Below, piece after piece: positions 1-9,011 of a stretch of DNA of 64,000 nt; the first letter of the stretch is position 1; each line of letters begins with the position of its first letter. Both the position numbers and the translations under genes were made by a program. Where the stretch lies: the NCBI GenBank assembly GCA_963719165.1, contig CAVRAV010000001.1, positions 868,001 to 932,000 on the forward strand, written 5' to 3'. This DNA is from JAOUEA01 sp963719165. Its GTDB lineage: Bacteria > Actinomycetota > UBA4738 > HRBIN12. Under the pieces are notes generated by a model. It was not told the origin of the DNA. It made no database searches and saw only the letters and a program-made list of their open reading frames with translations.

Positions 1-443
1 CGGTCGGCCGTCTGCGACACGCGGTAGCCGGGGGGAACGAGGACGTTCACGGTGGGTACCTTGGGAGGAGGCGTGGTCATCTCCGTGATGATCTCGTCGA
101 GGCTCATCCCCGGCATGAGGGTGTACGTGCCCGCCCGGATCTGCGAGGCCTTCCCCGTGCCGCGCACGAGCAGGTTCCCGACGAATCCACCGCATCGGAT
201 CAGGCCTGCCTGGGCGAGGTCGTCGACGACAACGCCCGCGCTCGCGCCGTCCTTGACGACGAAGGTGACCTTCTTCGTGGAACCGTCCGGTGAGGCCTTG
301 CACCTCCGGTAGTGGTTCGCCGCCGCGACACCGCCGACGACCAGCGCCAGGAACAGGAAGAAGACGACGATGAGCGACGTGCGTCGGGGCCGATCCTTGC
401 CATCGTGGCGCGCCGCGCGTTTCGGTGTGGGTTGCTGCTGCAT
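1..443 (-). CDS. mltG: Endolytic murein transglycosylase MltG, N-terminal part
   Basis: This gene runs off the left edge, so only the first 147 residues are visible. MltG is an inner-membrane lytic transglycosylase that cuts nascent peptidoglycan strands and sets their length. The ATG at 443 opens a basic cytoplasmic tail of about 20 residues. A single membrane segment follows (SLIVVFFLFLALVVGGVAA), then the extracytoplasmic LysM-like region with the family pattern VTFVVKDGAS...GLI, a RAGTYTLMPGMS stretch and the start of the YceG domain (VNVLVPPGYRVSQTAD). The catalytic glutamate lies beyond the window. It sits 42 bases downstream of ruvX on the same strand, the usual actinobacterial order alaS-ruvX-mltG. 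Confidence 0.9.
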   Translation of the reverse strand, partial: MQQQPTPKRAARHDGKDRPRRTSLIVVFFLFLALVVGGVAAANHYRRCKASPDGSTKKVTFVVKDGASAGVVVDDLAQAGLIRCGGFVGNLLVRGTGKASQIRAGTYTLMPGMSLDEIITEMTTPPPKVPTVNVLVPPGYRVSQTAD

Positions 444-485
444 CGCTCCGGCGAGGATACCGGTCGCCCCGGTGATGGGTGGCGG

Positions 486-935
486 TTAGGGTTGCGCGTC
501 CAGCCACGCCTGGAGGATCACGGCGGCCGCGGCCCGGTCGATCACGCGGCGGCGATCCCGGCCCCCGACCCCCGCAGCGCGAAGGCCCGCCTCGGCCTCC
601 GTCGTGCTCAGCCGCTCGTCCTGGAACACCAGGGGCACGTCGAGCGATCCTCGGAGGGCATCCGCGAAGCTCTCGGCGTGCCGCGCCTGCGTCCCGCGTT
701 CCCCGGACATCGACAGCGGCAGCCCCATCACGACGAGGGTTGCCCCGTGTTCGGCGACCATGGAGGCGATGGCCTTCAGCTCCCCGGGCGGCTGGCCAAC
801 GTGGACGGTGCCCACGGAGACCGCGAGCCGACGCTCGGGATCGCTCAGCGCGACCCCGATGCGGGCATCGCCGAGATCGAGCCCCAGGACGGGGCCGGGG
901 CGCGGCGCCGCGTCGTGCTCCGGGACGGGCGGCAT
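486..935 (-). CDS. ruvX: YqgF/RuvX family RNase H-fold nuclease
   Basis: A 149-residue protein of normal family length. The RNase H-like fold is shown by the first strand motif GLDLGDARIGVA near residue 18, the second motif VVMGLPLSMSG near residue 68, the ERLST motif near residue 107 and the final DRAAAAVILQ helix that carries the last acidic residue. Members are pre-16S rRNA processing factors in E. coli and have Holliday-junction resolvase activity in mycobacteria; which role applies here is inference. The stop of alaS lies one base from this start, so the two are almost certainly cotranscribed, with mltG following. Confidence 0.95.
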   Translation of the reverse strand: MPPVPEHDAAPRPGPVLGLDLGDARIGVALSDPERRLAVSVGTVHVGQPPGELKAIASMVAEHGATLVVMGLPLSMSGERGTQARHAESFADALRGSLDVPLVFQDERLSTTEAEAGLRAAGVGGRDRRRVIDRAAAAVILQAWLDAQP

Positions 936-936
936 G

Positions 937-3549
937 TTACGCAGCCCCGAGGAGCTCCGCGAGCCTGCCCGGGATCCCCGTCAGCGCCTCGGCCACGGCG
1001 TCCGCGCGCCGACCGCCCGCCATCGCGAGGACGTCCTTGCCCCCGGCGCCCCCGCCGATAACGGACGCCGCCTGCTCGAGCAGGGCGGGCGCCGTCACGC
1101 CGCGCGCCACGGCGCCGGCCGAGCAGGCGGCCACCAGCTGCGCCGTGGTGCCGTCTCCGCCCCCCAACACAACGGCGGCGGGTCGCTCGGACATCCGATC
1201 GCGCACCTTCTGGGCGATCTCGCGCAGTCCCCCGGCGTCCGTGCCGGGGAGTTCGCCCAGCACGAGCGAGCAGCCGTTCACCTGCGTGGCACCACCCACG
1301 AGCCCCGCGATCACCGCGTCACGATCTCCGGCCTTGAGCTTCCCGAGCTCGTTCTTCAATCGCTTGTTCTCATCGAGGACCCGATGCGCGTGCTCGACGG
1401 CCGACCGCGGGTCCTGCGCCCCCAGCGCGTCCACCAGCCCCCGCAGCAGCTCGCGCTCCGCGTTGATATCCCGAAGCGCGTCGGGGCCAACCAAGGCCTC
1501 GACACGGCGCATCCCCGCTCCGATGGAGGCCTCGCCCACGATCCTGATCACGGCGATGGAGCCGGTCCGCTCCACGTGGGTTCCCCCGCAGAGCTCGCGG
1601 GAGTAGTCGCCGACCTCGACGACGCGCACCACGTCGCCGTACTTCTCGCCGAACAGCGCCACCGCACCGAGCGCCTTCGCCTCGTCCATGGAGGTCTCGA
1701 AGATGTGCACGACGTCGTCCTGGGCGAGCCGCCGATTCGCCTCCAGCTCCGCCACCTGGAGGGTCTCCGGCGGCACCGCCGCGCCGTGGGGGAAATCGAA
1801 CCGAAGACGACCCGGCGCCACGAGCGACCCGGCCTGCCGCGCGTGATCGCCGAGGAGATGCTTCAGCGTGGCATGCACGACGTGGGTCGAGGTGTGGGCG
1901 CGCGCCGTGGCCTCACGCCGCAGGCGGTCGATCTCGCCCACCGCGTCCTGGCCTCGCAGGACCTCCCCCGACTCGACCGTGCCCACGTGCATGATGGCGT
2001 TTGGACCGGCCCACTGGGTGTCGGTGACGCGGACGGTCCCCGTGGCGGTCCGGATCTGCCCTTGGTCGCCCACCTGCCCGCCCGCCTCGGCGTAGAACGG
2101 CGTGCGCGTGAGGAACAGGCGCACCTCCTGGCCCTCGGGGGCGACCTCGAGCTCGCGGTTGTCCATGTCGAGCAGGACCGCGATATCCCCCTCCGCCTCG
2201 GGTTGGTGGTACCCGACGAACTCCGTGGGCGGGACCGCGCCGGCGTCCAGGCCGACCGGCACCTTCTTCGCGGCCTCTCGGGCTCGGACGCGTTGCTGCT
2301 CGAGGAGCTCGCCGAACCGGTCTGTGTCCACGTCGAGTCCGGCGTCTGCGGCCAGCTCCTGGGTGAGCTGCAGCGGAAACCCGAACGTGTCGGAGAGCTT
2401 GAACGCGTCGTCGCCGGAGACGCGGCCCGTCTCGGCCCGGCCCTTCGCCTCCTCGAACAGGGTGAGGCCCTGTCGCAGGGTCGTCGAGAAGCGCTCCTCC
2501 TCCGAGGCCGTGACCTCCAGGACGAAGGCGAGGTTCTCGCGGAGCTCCGGATAGGCATCGCCGAACTCCCGCTGCACCACCTCGACCATCGGCGCCATGA
2601 CCTCGCCCTCGATGCCGATCCTGCGGGCGTGGGAGATGACCCGGCGGAGCATCCGGCGCAGGATGTAGCCGCGTCCCTCGTTGGACGGCCGCACCCCATC
2701 GGACACGAGGAACGCGGTCGCTCGCGCATGCTCGCCGATGATGCGGATCGAAATGTCATCGCGCTCGTCAGCCCCATAGTGAACGCCGCTGAGCGACTGG
2801 ACCTCCTCCAACAGCGGAAGGAACAGGTCCGTCTCGAAGAAGTTCCCGACGCTCTGCAGCGCCACGGCGATGCGTTCGACGCTGGCGCCGGTGTCGATGT
2901 TCTTGGCCGGAAGCTCCCGCAGGACCTCGGCGCGATCGTCCACCTCGTCCTGCATGAACACGTGGTTCCAGATCTCCATGAACCGGTCCTCGTCGACCTC
3001 CGGTCCGCCGTCGGGCCCGTACTTCGGGCCGCGGTCGACGAAGATCTCCGACGAAGGGCCGGCCGGGCCCGCCGCGTGGGTCCACCAGAAGTTGTCGGCC
3101 TTGCCGCGCCGGACGATGCGCTCGGCGGGGAGCCCGAGGTCCCGCCAGATCCCGAAGGCTTCCTCGTCGGTCTCGAACACCGTGACCCAGAGCAGGTCCG
3201 GATCGAGCCCGTAGCCCTCGGTGACGAGCTCCAGGCCCCACGCGCACGACTCCGCCTTGAAGTAGTCGCCGAACGAGAAGTTGCCGAGCATCTCGAAGAA
3301 CGTGAGATGCCGGTCCGTGTGGCCCACGTTCTCGATGTCGTTGGCGCGGAAGCACTTCTGCACGCTCACGGCGCGCGCGAACGGGGGCGCCGCCTGCCCC
3401 AGGAAGTACGGGATGAACTGCATCATGCCCGCGCCGGTCAGCAGGAGCCCCGTCTCGGGCGGCGGGATCAGCGAGTAGCTCGGAACGCGCTTGTGCCCGC
3501 GCTCTTCGAAGAACGCGAGGAACCGCTCGCGGATCACGTGGCCGTTCAC
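937..3549 (-). CDS. alaS: Alanyl-tRNA synthetase
   Basis: An 870-residue class II synthetase that charges tRNA-Ala. The N-terminal catalytic core is complete, beginning MNGHVIRERFLAFFEERGH with the GLLLTGAGMMQFIPYF stretch and the metal/ATP region after it. The editing domain is present: HTSTHVVHATLKHLLG supplies the zinc/editing histidines and CGGTHV the second metal site. The C-terminal coiled-coil and DHHA1 region with a Gly-rich segment (GGGDGTTAQLVAA) closes the protein. It heads the alaS-ruvX-mltG run. A -10 element (TAGACT, reverse strand) lies 7 bases upstream of the ATG, so the transcript may be leaderless. Confidence 0.98.
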   Translation of the reverse strand: MNGHVIRERFLAFFEERGHKRVPSYSLIPPPETGLLLTGAGMMQFIPYFLGQAAPPFARAVSVQKCFRANDIENVGHTDRHLTFFEMLGNFSFGDYFKAESCAWGLELVTEGYGLDPDLLWVTVFETDEEAFGIWRDLGLPAERIVRRGKADNFWWTHAAGPAGPSSEIFVDRGPKYGPDGGPEVDEDRFMEIWNHVFMQDEVDDRAEVLRELPAKNIDTGASVERIAVALQSVGNFFETDLFLPLLEEVQSLSGVHYGADERDDISIRIIGEHARATAFLVSDGVRPSNEGRGYILRRMLRRVISHARRIGIEGEVMAPMVEVVQREFGDAYPELRENLAFVLEVTASEEERFSTTLRQGLTLFEEAKGRAETGRVSGDDAFKLSDTFGFPLQLTQELAADAGLDVDTDRFGELLEQQRVRAREAAKKVPVGLDAGAVPPTEFVGYHQPEAEGDIAVLLDMDNRELEVAPEGQEVRLFLTRTPFYAEAGGQVGDQGQIRTATGTVRVTDTQWAGPNAIMHVGTVESGEVLRGQDAVGEIDRLRREATARAHTSTHVVHATLKHLLGDHARQAGSLVAPGRLRFDFPHGAAVPPETLQVAELEANRRLAQDDVVHIFETSMDEAKALGAVALFGEKYGDVVRVVEVGDYSRELCGGTHVERTGSIAVIRIVGEASIGAGMRRVEALVGPDALRDINAERELLRGLVDALGAQDPRSAVEHAHRVLDENKRLKNELGKLKAGDRDAVIAGLVGGATQVNGCSLVLGELPGTDAGGLREIAQKVRDRMSERPAAVVLGGGDGTTAQLVAACSAGAVARGVTAPALLEQAASVIGGGAGGKDVLAMAGGRRADAVAEALTGIPGRLAELLGAA

Positions 3550-3555
3550 GGACGG

Positions 3556-3561
3556 AGTCTA
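3556..3561 (-). promoter_or_regulatory. Candidate -10 element of alaS (TAGACT)
   Basis: Reverse-strand TAGACT ends 7 bases before the alaS ATG, so initiation at the usual distance would fall on or next to the start codon. The same hexamer precedes several other units in this window. No convincing -35 is visible. Confidence 0.5.
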
Positions 3562-3569
3562 CCGACGGC

Positions 3570-3857
3570 TCATGCCGCGGAGCCGCCGGACGTGCCCGGC
3601 TCGACGTCATCGCGCCCGGGCGCTCGGCCGACGTCGTAGTCGCGTCGCAGCTGGGACTCCCGCTCCTCCATCGCGCGCTTGCCCTCCGCCATGGACTCGT
3701 TGAAGAGCTTGCCGAGGTCCATGATGCCACCCTTGGCCTCGCGCGCGATCGTTTGCGGGGCAACGCGCTTCGCCTGTTTCCTGGTCCAGCGGCTCGCGAG
3801 GACGGCCCCCGTGGCCCCCGCCCCCAGGCCGAGCGCGACCCAGAATCCCCGTTTCAC
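3570..3857 (-). CDS. Small membrane-anchored protein of unknown function
   Basis: A 95-residue protein with a short N-terminal hydrophobic segment (GFWVALGLGAGATGAVLAS) followed by a basic stretch and a charged, probably helical tail (NESMAEGKRAMEERESQLRR). It resembles the YtxH-like proteins often found beside alaS in actinobacteria, but no catalytic motif is present and no function can be given. The GTG start overlaps the stop of the DUF948 gene by four bases (GTGA), which suggests translational coupling. The pair is a small two-gene unit just upstream of alaS. Confidence 0.8.
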   Translation of the reverse strand: MKRGFWVALGLGAGATGAVLASRWTRKQAKRVAPQTIAREAKGGIMDLGKLFNESMAEGKRAMEERESQLRRDYDVGRAPGRDDVEPGTSGGSAA

Positions 3858-4231
3858 TTCTTGCGGCCGCCCTTGGCCCTGCTCACGCCCTTGCGCAGAC
3901 CCGCCCCGAAGCTGATCACCTTCACGAGCGGGCTCGCCGCGGCCTCCTGGGCCAGGCCGGAGAGCTTCTCCACGCGTCCGAGGATCTCATTGGCCGACCC
4001 CAGCATCCCGTCGACGCGATCGAGCTCGCGGTTGGCCTTCTCCACCGACACGGTCACCTCGCGGAGCAGGGGCACCGTCTCTTGGCGGAACGCGTCGATC
4101 GTCATCTTGGTGCTCTCCAGCACGCGGAACGTGTTCAGCAGCACCACGCACAGGAACAGGACCAGCAGGCCCCAGAAGGCAGATACGATGATCAGGGCGG
4201 TGTCGCCGCCGGTCAGTGCGAGCAGCTGCAT
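3854..4231 (-). CDS. DUF948 family membrane protein
   Basis: A 125-residue protein with one N-terminal transmembrane helix (ALIIVSAFWGLLVLFLCVV), then about 70 residues of amphipathic helix (LREVTVSVEKANRELDRVDG...) and a basic tail ending AKGGRKK. Length and layout match the DUF948 family, commonly found beside alaS in actinobacteria and firmicutes. Its biochemical role is unknown. It is coupled to the following small membrane protein through a 4-base overlap, so the two may work as a membrane-associated pair. Confidence 0.85.
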   Translation of the reverse strand: MQLLALTGGDTALIIVSAFWGLLVLFLCVVLLNTFRVLESTKMTIDAFRQETVPLLREVTVSVEKANRELDRVDGMLGSANEILGRVEKLSGLAQEAAASPLVKVISFGAGLRKGVSRAKGGRKK

Positions 4232-4269
4232 AGACGTCCCTCCGTGATGGGTTCCGCGGTCCGCGTAGC

Positions 4270-5535
4270 TTACTCGGCAGGAGCCTCGGGCCGTTCCGGG
4301 TCCGCCCCGTGCTCCACGTCCTCGCCCATCCCGGAGGGCTCGTAGTAGCGGCGGCCGCTGAACGCAGCGGGCCGATACTCCTGGTCCACGACGTGACCGG
4401 GGAAATCGTGCGGGTACCGGTAGCCCTTGCCGTGTCCGAGGCTGCGCGCCCCCTGGTAGCTCGCGTCCCGCAGGTGCAGCGGCACGGGATCGGCGCTCCC
4501 CGCGTCCTCGAGTGCCTCGCCGATCGCGAGGTACACGCTGTTGGACTTCGGCGCGGTCGCCAGGTACACGGTCGCGTGGGCCAGGTTGAGCCGCACCTCC
4601 GGCAGGCCCACGTGTTCCACGGCCTGGGCGGCCGCCACCGCCACCAACAGGGCGCGCGAGTCCGCCATCCCGATGTCCTCGCTGGCGTGCACGATCAGCC
4701 GCCGGGCGATGAACCGAGCATCTTCACCCGCCTCGAGCATGCGCGCGAGCCAGAACAAGGCGGCGTCCGGATCGGACCCGCGGATGGACTTGATGAAGGC
4801 GCTGATCACGTCGTAGTGCGCGTCGCCCTGGCGGTCGTACACGATGGCTCGCTTCTGCACGGCGTCCGCGGTGACGTCGAGCGTGATGCGATGCGCGCCC
4901 TCGGCTCCGGCGGCCTGCGCCGCGGCCTCCAGACCGGTAAGCCCCATCCGCGCGTCGCCGCCCGACATCGAGATCAGGTGAGCGATCGCGTCGTCGTCGG
5001 CATCGAGCTGCATCCGACCAAGGCCCCGATCCGGGTCGCTCAACGCGCGGAGGAGGAGCGTACGGACGGCATCGTCGTCGAGCGGCTCGAGGCGCAGCAG
5101 CAGGCAGCGCGACAGCAGCGGCGTGTTGAGCGAGAAATACGGGTTCTCGGTGGTGGCGCCGATCAGCGTGACGGTCCCCTCCTCCACCGCGGGGAGCAGG
5201 ACGTCCTGCTGCGCCTTGGACCATCGGTGCACCTCGTCCACGAACAAGACGGTGCGGAACATGCCGCCCTTGGCGCCGTCCATGATCTTGCGCGCGTCGG
5301 CGACGCCCGAGTTCACCGCCGAGATCTGGATCAGATCGGCGCCCACGGCGTCCGCGAGCAGGTGGGCGAGCGTGGTCTTGCCCGTGCCGGCCGGTCCCCA
5401 CAGGACGATCGAGGGCAGGTTGCCGCTCGCGAGGATCCGTGTGAGGGCCTTGCCCTCCCCCACGAGGTGGCCCTGGCCCGCGAACTCCTCGAACGAGCGC
5501 GGGCGCATCCGCGCGGCGAGCGGTTGATCGCCCAT
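4270..5535 (-). CDS. rarA: Replication-associated recombination ATPase RarA (MgsA)
   Basis: A 421-residue AAA+ ATPase related to clamp-loader subunits and RuvB, which acts at stalled replication forks. Walker A is GPAGTGKTTLA near residue 47, Walker B is LFVDEVHRW near residue 97, and the sensor region reads GATTENPYFSLN. The arginine-finger and lid region (LLSRCLLLRLEPL) and the C-terminal tetramerisation domain with SIRGSDPDAALFWLARML are present, so the protein is full length. It starts 11 bases after the stop of the flavin/F420-type oxidoreductase gene, suggesting one transcript running leftwards. Confidence 0.95.
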   Translation of the reverse strand: MGDQPLAARMRPRSFEEFAGQGHLVGEGKALTRILASGNLPSIVLWGPAGTGKTTLAHLLADAVGADLIQISAVNSGVADARKIMDGAKGGMFRTVLFVDEVHRWSKAQQDVLLPAVEEGTVTLIGATTENPYFSLNTPLLSRCLLLRLEPLDDDAVRTLLLRALSDPDRGLGRMQLDADDDAIAHLISMSGGDARMGLTGLEAAAQAAGAEGAHRITLDVTADAVQKRAIVYDRQGDAHYDVISAFIKSIRGSDPDAALFWLARMLEAGEDARFIARRLIVHASEDIGMADSRALLVAVAAAQAVEHVGLPEVRLNLAHATVYLATAPKSNSVYLAIGEALEDAGSADPVPLHLRDASYQGARSLGHGKGYRYPHDFPGHVVDQEYRPAAFSGRRYYEPSGMGEDVEHGADPERPEAPAE

Positions 5536-5545
5536 GGCCGTCGTC

Positions 5546-5944
5546 CTACGCGGAGTGCAGGACGACGTCGGGCCGGACGCGATAGATCACCCGCACCTGC
5601 CCCTCGACGGCCTGCCAGGGCTTGCCGTCGTAGCGCATCGAGAGCTCGCCGATGTGCGCGAGCGGGCCTTCGCCCTCCTCGATCTCCACCACCGTGCCCT
5701 GGACGGAGAGCCAGCGGTAGGGATCGTCGTGGGGAGAGATGGACAGGGCCACGCGACGATCGCGGCGGACGTTGCGATCCTTGCGACGCCCGGCCGCCGT
5801 GTTCACGAGGATCCTTCCGTTGTCGTCCACGTCGATCCAGAGCGGGGCCGCGTGCGGCGAGCCGTCCTCGTTCAAGGTGACGAAGTGAGCGAAGTTCCTG
5901 CCCTTGAGTAACTCATGGTCGGCGGACGTGAGGGATGCGGTCAC
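5546..5944 (-). CDS. PPOX-class F420-dependent oxidoreductase-like protein
   Basis: A 132-residue split-barrel protein of the pyridoxamine 5'-phosphate oxidase superfamily. The core pattern NFAHFVTLNEDGSPHAAPLW then NTAAGRRKDRNVRRDRRVAL is typical of the small actinobacterial members that bind the deazaflavin F420. The true substrate cannot be read. A longer reading frame exists upstream, but I chose GTG at 5944: an AAGGAGG ribosome site lies 9 bases before it, inside the last codons of aspS, and the longer form would overlap aspS extensively. It lies between aspS and rarA on the same strand. Confidence 0.88.
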   Translation of the reverse strand: MTASLTSADHELLKGRNFAHFVTLNEDGSPHAAPLWIDVDDNGRILVNTAAGRRKDRNVRRDRRVALSISPHDDPYRWLSVQGTVVEIEEGEGPLAHIGELSMRYDGKPWQAVEGQVRVIYRVRPDVVLHSA

Positions 5945-5948
5945 AAGA

Positions 5949-7736
5949 TCATTCCTCCTTGGGTGCGCGTGGCGCGACGACGTTGATGCCGAGGTTCCGG
6001 AGTTGGCCGGCATCGACCAGCGCCGGAGCTCCCGTCATGGGATCCGCGCCCGATTGGGTCTTGGGGAACGCGATGACCTCGGTGATGGCGGTTTGGTCGG
6101 CGAGCAGCATCGCCAACCGGTCCCAGCCGAAGGCGATGCCCCCGTGAGGAGGCGCCCCGTAGCGCAACGCGGTGAGCATGTGCCCGAACTCCTCCTGCAT
6201 CTCCTCGGCGCTGAGACCGAGTAGCTCGAGCACCTGGGCCTGGACGTCGGGGCGATGGATCCTGATGCTCCCGCCGCCGATCTCGAAGCCGTTGAGGACC
6301 AGGTCGTAGGCGCGGGCGGTGGTCGTCGCGGGATCGATGGCGGCGGCCGAGGCGGCGGGGGACGTGAAGAGGTGGTGCACGGCGCTCCAGCGCCCCTCCT
6401 CCTCGTTCCACTCGAACAGCGGGGGTTCCGTGAGCCAGCAGAACGCCCAGGCGTCGTCGGGGATCAGACCGAGTCGCCGGGCCATGGTGCGGCGCAGGCC
6501 GTCGAGCGCGACGGCGACGCGATCGGCGTTGTCGGCCACGATGAGGATCAGGTCGCCGGGCGCAGACCCGGTGGCCGCGAGGAGGCCGTCGATCTCCTCA
6601 GGCGCGAGGAACTTCTCGACGGGGGATCGAACGCCTCCGTCTTCCACGACCATCCAGACGAGCCCGGCCGCCCCTCTGCCCTTCGTGTCCTGCACCAGTT
6701 GGTCGAGCTCCTTGCGCGAGAGGTCGCCGCCGCCCGGCGCTCGGATGGCCTTGATCCGCCCGCTCGAGGCGAGCACGTTCGCGAACGCGTTGAACCCGGT
6801 CGCGGCGAAGACGTCCGCGAGGTCCACCAGTTCCATCCCGTAGCGCAGGTCCGCCTTGTCGGAGCCGAAGCGCTCCATCATCTCGGCATGCGGCATCCGG
6901 GGGAACGGGGCCGCGACCTCCACGCCGCGCAGCTCCCGCATGAGGAGCACCATCAACGGCTCCATCAATCCGATCAGGTCGTCCTCGGCCACGAAGGACA
7001 TCTCGATATCGAGCTGGGTGAACTCGAACTGCCGGTCGGCGCGAAGGTCCTCGTCGCGGAAGCAGCGCACGATCTGGTAGTAGCGATCCTGGCCGGCCAC
7101 CATCAGGAGCTGCTTGAGCTGCTGGGGCGATTGTGGGAGCGCGTAGAACGCGCCGGGGGTGAGCCTGGAGGGGACCAGGAAGTCTCGCGCCCCCTCGGGC
7201 GTGCTGCGCGTGAGGATCGGGGTCTCGATCTCCACGAACCCCCGTTCGTTCAGGTACGCGCGCGTGATCCGGGTGAGGTCGTGGCGCAGGCGCATCCGCC
7301 GCGTCATCTCGGGGCGGCGGAGGTCGAGGTACCGGTAGGTGAGGCGCAGCATCTCGCTCGCCTCGATGTAGTCCTCGATCTGGAACGGCGGGGTCTCCGC
7401 CTCCGCGAGCACCTCGAGCGCGTTCGCCGCCACCTCCACGTCCCCGGTGCCGATGCCCGGGTTGCGCATCCCCTCCGGCCGGGCGCGCACGGAGCCGCGC
7501 ACCCTGATCACGTCCTCGCCCCCGAGGGACTGGGCCGCGGCGTGCGCGGCGGGCTCTTCCTCCGGATGGAACACGAGCTGCACCACGCCCTCGCGGTCGC
7601 GGAGGTCGACGAAGGTGATCCCGCCGTGGTCACGGCGATGCGCCACCCACCCGCAGAGCGCGACCTCCTGGCCCTCGTCGGCGAGTCGGAGCGCGCCGGC
7701 GGCGTGGGTGCGCATGGTGGTGTGCATGTCGGTCAT
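5949..7736 (-). CDS. aspS: Aspartyl-tRNA synthetase, bacterial GAD-domain type
   Basis: A 595-residue class IIb synthetase. The N-terminal OB-fold anticodon-binding domain contains CGWVAHRRDHGGITFVDLRD. The catalytic core includes RYLDLRRPEM, the motif 2 region YYQIVRCFRDEDLRADRQFE and motif 3 near the C-terminus (GIAFGWDRLAMLL). The inserted GAD domain lies between motifs 2 and 3. The histidine in RRDHGG is the residue usually linked with the non-discriminating type, which also charges tRNA-Asn for later amidation by GatCAB; no asparaginyl-tRNA synthetase is seen in this window. The hisS stop immediately precedes this start, so the genes form one unit. Confidence 0.97.
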   Translation of the reverse strand: MTDMHTTMRTHAAGALRLADEGQEVALCGWVAHRRDHGGITFVDLRDREGVVQLVFHPEEEPAAHAAAQSLGGEDVIRVRGSVRARPEGMRNPGIGTGDVEVAANALEVLAEAETPPFQIEDYIEASEMLRLTYRYLDLRRPEMTRRMRLRHDLTRITRAYLNERGFVEIETPILTRSTPEGARDFLVPSRLTPGAFYALPQSPQQLKQLLMVAGQDRYYQIVRCFRDEDLRADRQFEFTQLDIEMSFVAEDDLIGLMEPLMVLLMRELRGVEVAAPFPRMPHAEMMERFGSDKADLRYGMELVDLADVFAATGFNAFANVLASSGRIKAIRAPGGGDLSRKELDQLVQDTKGRGAAGLVWMVVEDGGVRSPVEKFLAPEEIDGLLAATGSAPGDLILIVADNADRVAVALDGLRRTMARRLGLIPDDAWAFCWLTEPPLFEWNEEEGRWSAVHHLFTSPAASAAAIDPATTTARAYDLVLNGFEIGGGSIRIHRPDVQAQVLELLGLSAEEMQEEFGHMLTALRYGAPPHGGIAFGWDRLAMLLADQTAITEVIAFPKTQSGADPMTGAPALVDAGQLRNLGINVVAPRAPKEE

Positions 7737-9011
7737 CTACGCGGTCCAGTCCTCGAGCCTGCTCAGCCAGCGCTCGACCTCGGTATCGGGCACGGACTTC
7801 TGGACGCCGTCGCCGAGCCGCCGAAGCGTCACCGTACCGTCCGCGAGCTCCTCGGCGCCGACGATCGCCGCGAAGTCGGCCTCGGCCCGGTCGGCCATCT
7901 TGAGCTGCGCCTTGAGGGGCCGCTCCTCGTACGCGCGATCCGCGGGAACGCCTGCGCGGCGCAGGCGCGCGAGCAACGCCCCGCCGGCCGCGCGCGATCC
8001 CTCTCCCACCGTCACGACGAAGCACCGGGGCCCGCGGGTCGGGAGCGGCGGCACGCCCTCGCCCTGCATCGTCAGGAGCACGCGATCGAGACCGAGGCCG
8101 AAGCCGATCCCCGGCGTCGCGGGGCCGCCCATCACCTCGGCCAGCCCGTCGTAGCGACCGCCGCCGCACACGGTGCCCTGGCCCTCGCTCAGCGCATCCG
8201 CCACGAACTCGAAGGCCGTGCGCGTGTAGTAGTCCAGGCCGCGCACGAGCCGCGGCGAGATCTCATACGAGATGCCCGCCTGCTCCAACCCCCCGCGCAC
8301 GCCCTCGAAGTGGGTCGTGCACGCCTCGCAGAGGTGGTCGCTCACGAGCGGCGCCGCCAAGACGAAGTCCTTCTTGCCGTCCACCTTGCAATCCATCACG
8401 CGCATCGGGTTCGTGTTCAGCCGCGCGCGGCAGTCCTCGTCGAGCTCGTCGAGGTAAGGCTCGAAGTACGCCACCAGGCGCTCGCGATACGCGGGGCGGC
8501 ACACCTCATCGCCGATCGAGTTGAGGAGCAGCGTGAGCCGCCTCAAGCCGACGCCGCGCAGGAACGCGTCGCCCACCTCGATCACCTCCACGTCCGAGCC
8601 GGGGCCCGCGTCGCCGATCACCTCGACCCCGAACTGCCGGAACTCGCGGAGCCGCCCCGCCTGCGGACGGCCGTGGCGGAAGAACGTTTCGATGTAGTAC
8701 CCCTTGTAGGGGTTCGGCAGTTGCTGGGCGTGGTCGAGGTACGCGCGCATGACCCCCGCCGTGCCCTCGGGGCGCAAGGTGAGCGAGCGCCCTCCCTTGT
8801 CCTCGAAGGTGTACATCTCCTTCGTGACGACGTCGGACGTGCCGCCGCTCGTGCGCGCGAACAGGTCCGTGTGCTCGAACGTCGGCGTCTCGACGTACCG
8901 GTAGCCGAAGAGGCGCCCGAGGCGATGCGATGCCTCGTACAAGGCGACCATCGCGTCGCCCTGGGGAGGCAGGAGGTCGGCGGTCCCCCGCGGCGGAGCC
9001 GGATCTTTCAC
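7737..9011 (-). CDS. hisS: Histidyl-tRNA synthetase
   Basis: A 424-residue class II synthetase. Motif 1 begins PRGTADLLP, followed by the YRYVETPTFEHTDLF stretch; motif 2 is TLRPEGTAGVMRAYLDH with YYIETFFRHGRPQAGR. The histidine-specific motif GLDYYTRTAFEF is present, and motif 3 is GIGFGLGLDRVLL. The C-terminal anticodon-binding domain ends near the stop, so the gene is complete. Its ATG overlaps the stop of the upstream metallo-beta-lactamase-fold gene by four bases, and its own stop abuts the aspS start, so the three are translated as a tight unit. Confidence 0.97.
   Translation of the reverse strand: MKDPAPPRGTADLLPPQGDAMVALYEASHRLGRLFGYRYVETPTFEHTDLFARTSGGTSDVVTKEMYTFEDKGGRSLTLRPEGTAGVMRAYLDHAQQLPNPYKGYYIETFFRHGRPQAGRLREFRQFGVEVIGDAGPGSDVEVIEVGDAFLRGVGLRRLTLLLNSIGDEVCRPAYRERLVAYFEPYLDELDEDCRARLNTNPMRVMDCKVDGKKDFVLAAPLVSDHLCEACTTHFEGVRGGLEQAGISYEISPRLVRGLDYYTRTAFEFVADALSEGQGTVCGGGRYDGLAEVMGGPATPGIGFGLGLDRVLLTMQGEGVPPLPTRGPRCFVVTVGEGSRAAGGALLARLRRAGVPADRAYEERPLKAQLKMADRAEADFAAIVGAEELADGTVTLRRLGDGVQKSVPDTEVERWLSRLEDWTA

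Noticed and set aside
604..3639. Very long plus-strand open frame (about 1000 codons) opposite alaS
   Set aside because: It is the antisense of alaS; the translation is rich in His/Arg/Leu/Glu without domains, a usual artefact in high-GC DNA where the opposite strand lacks stops.
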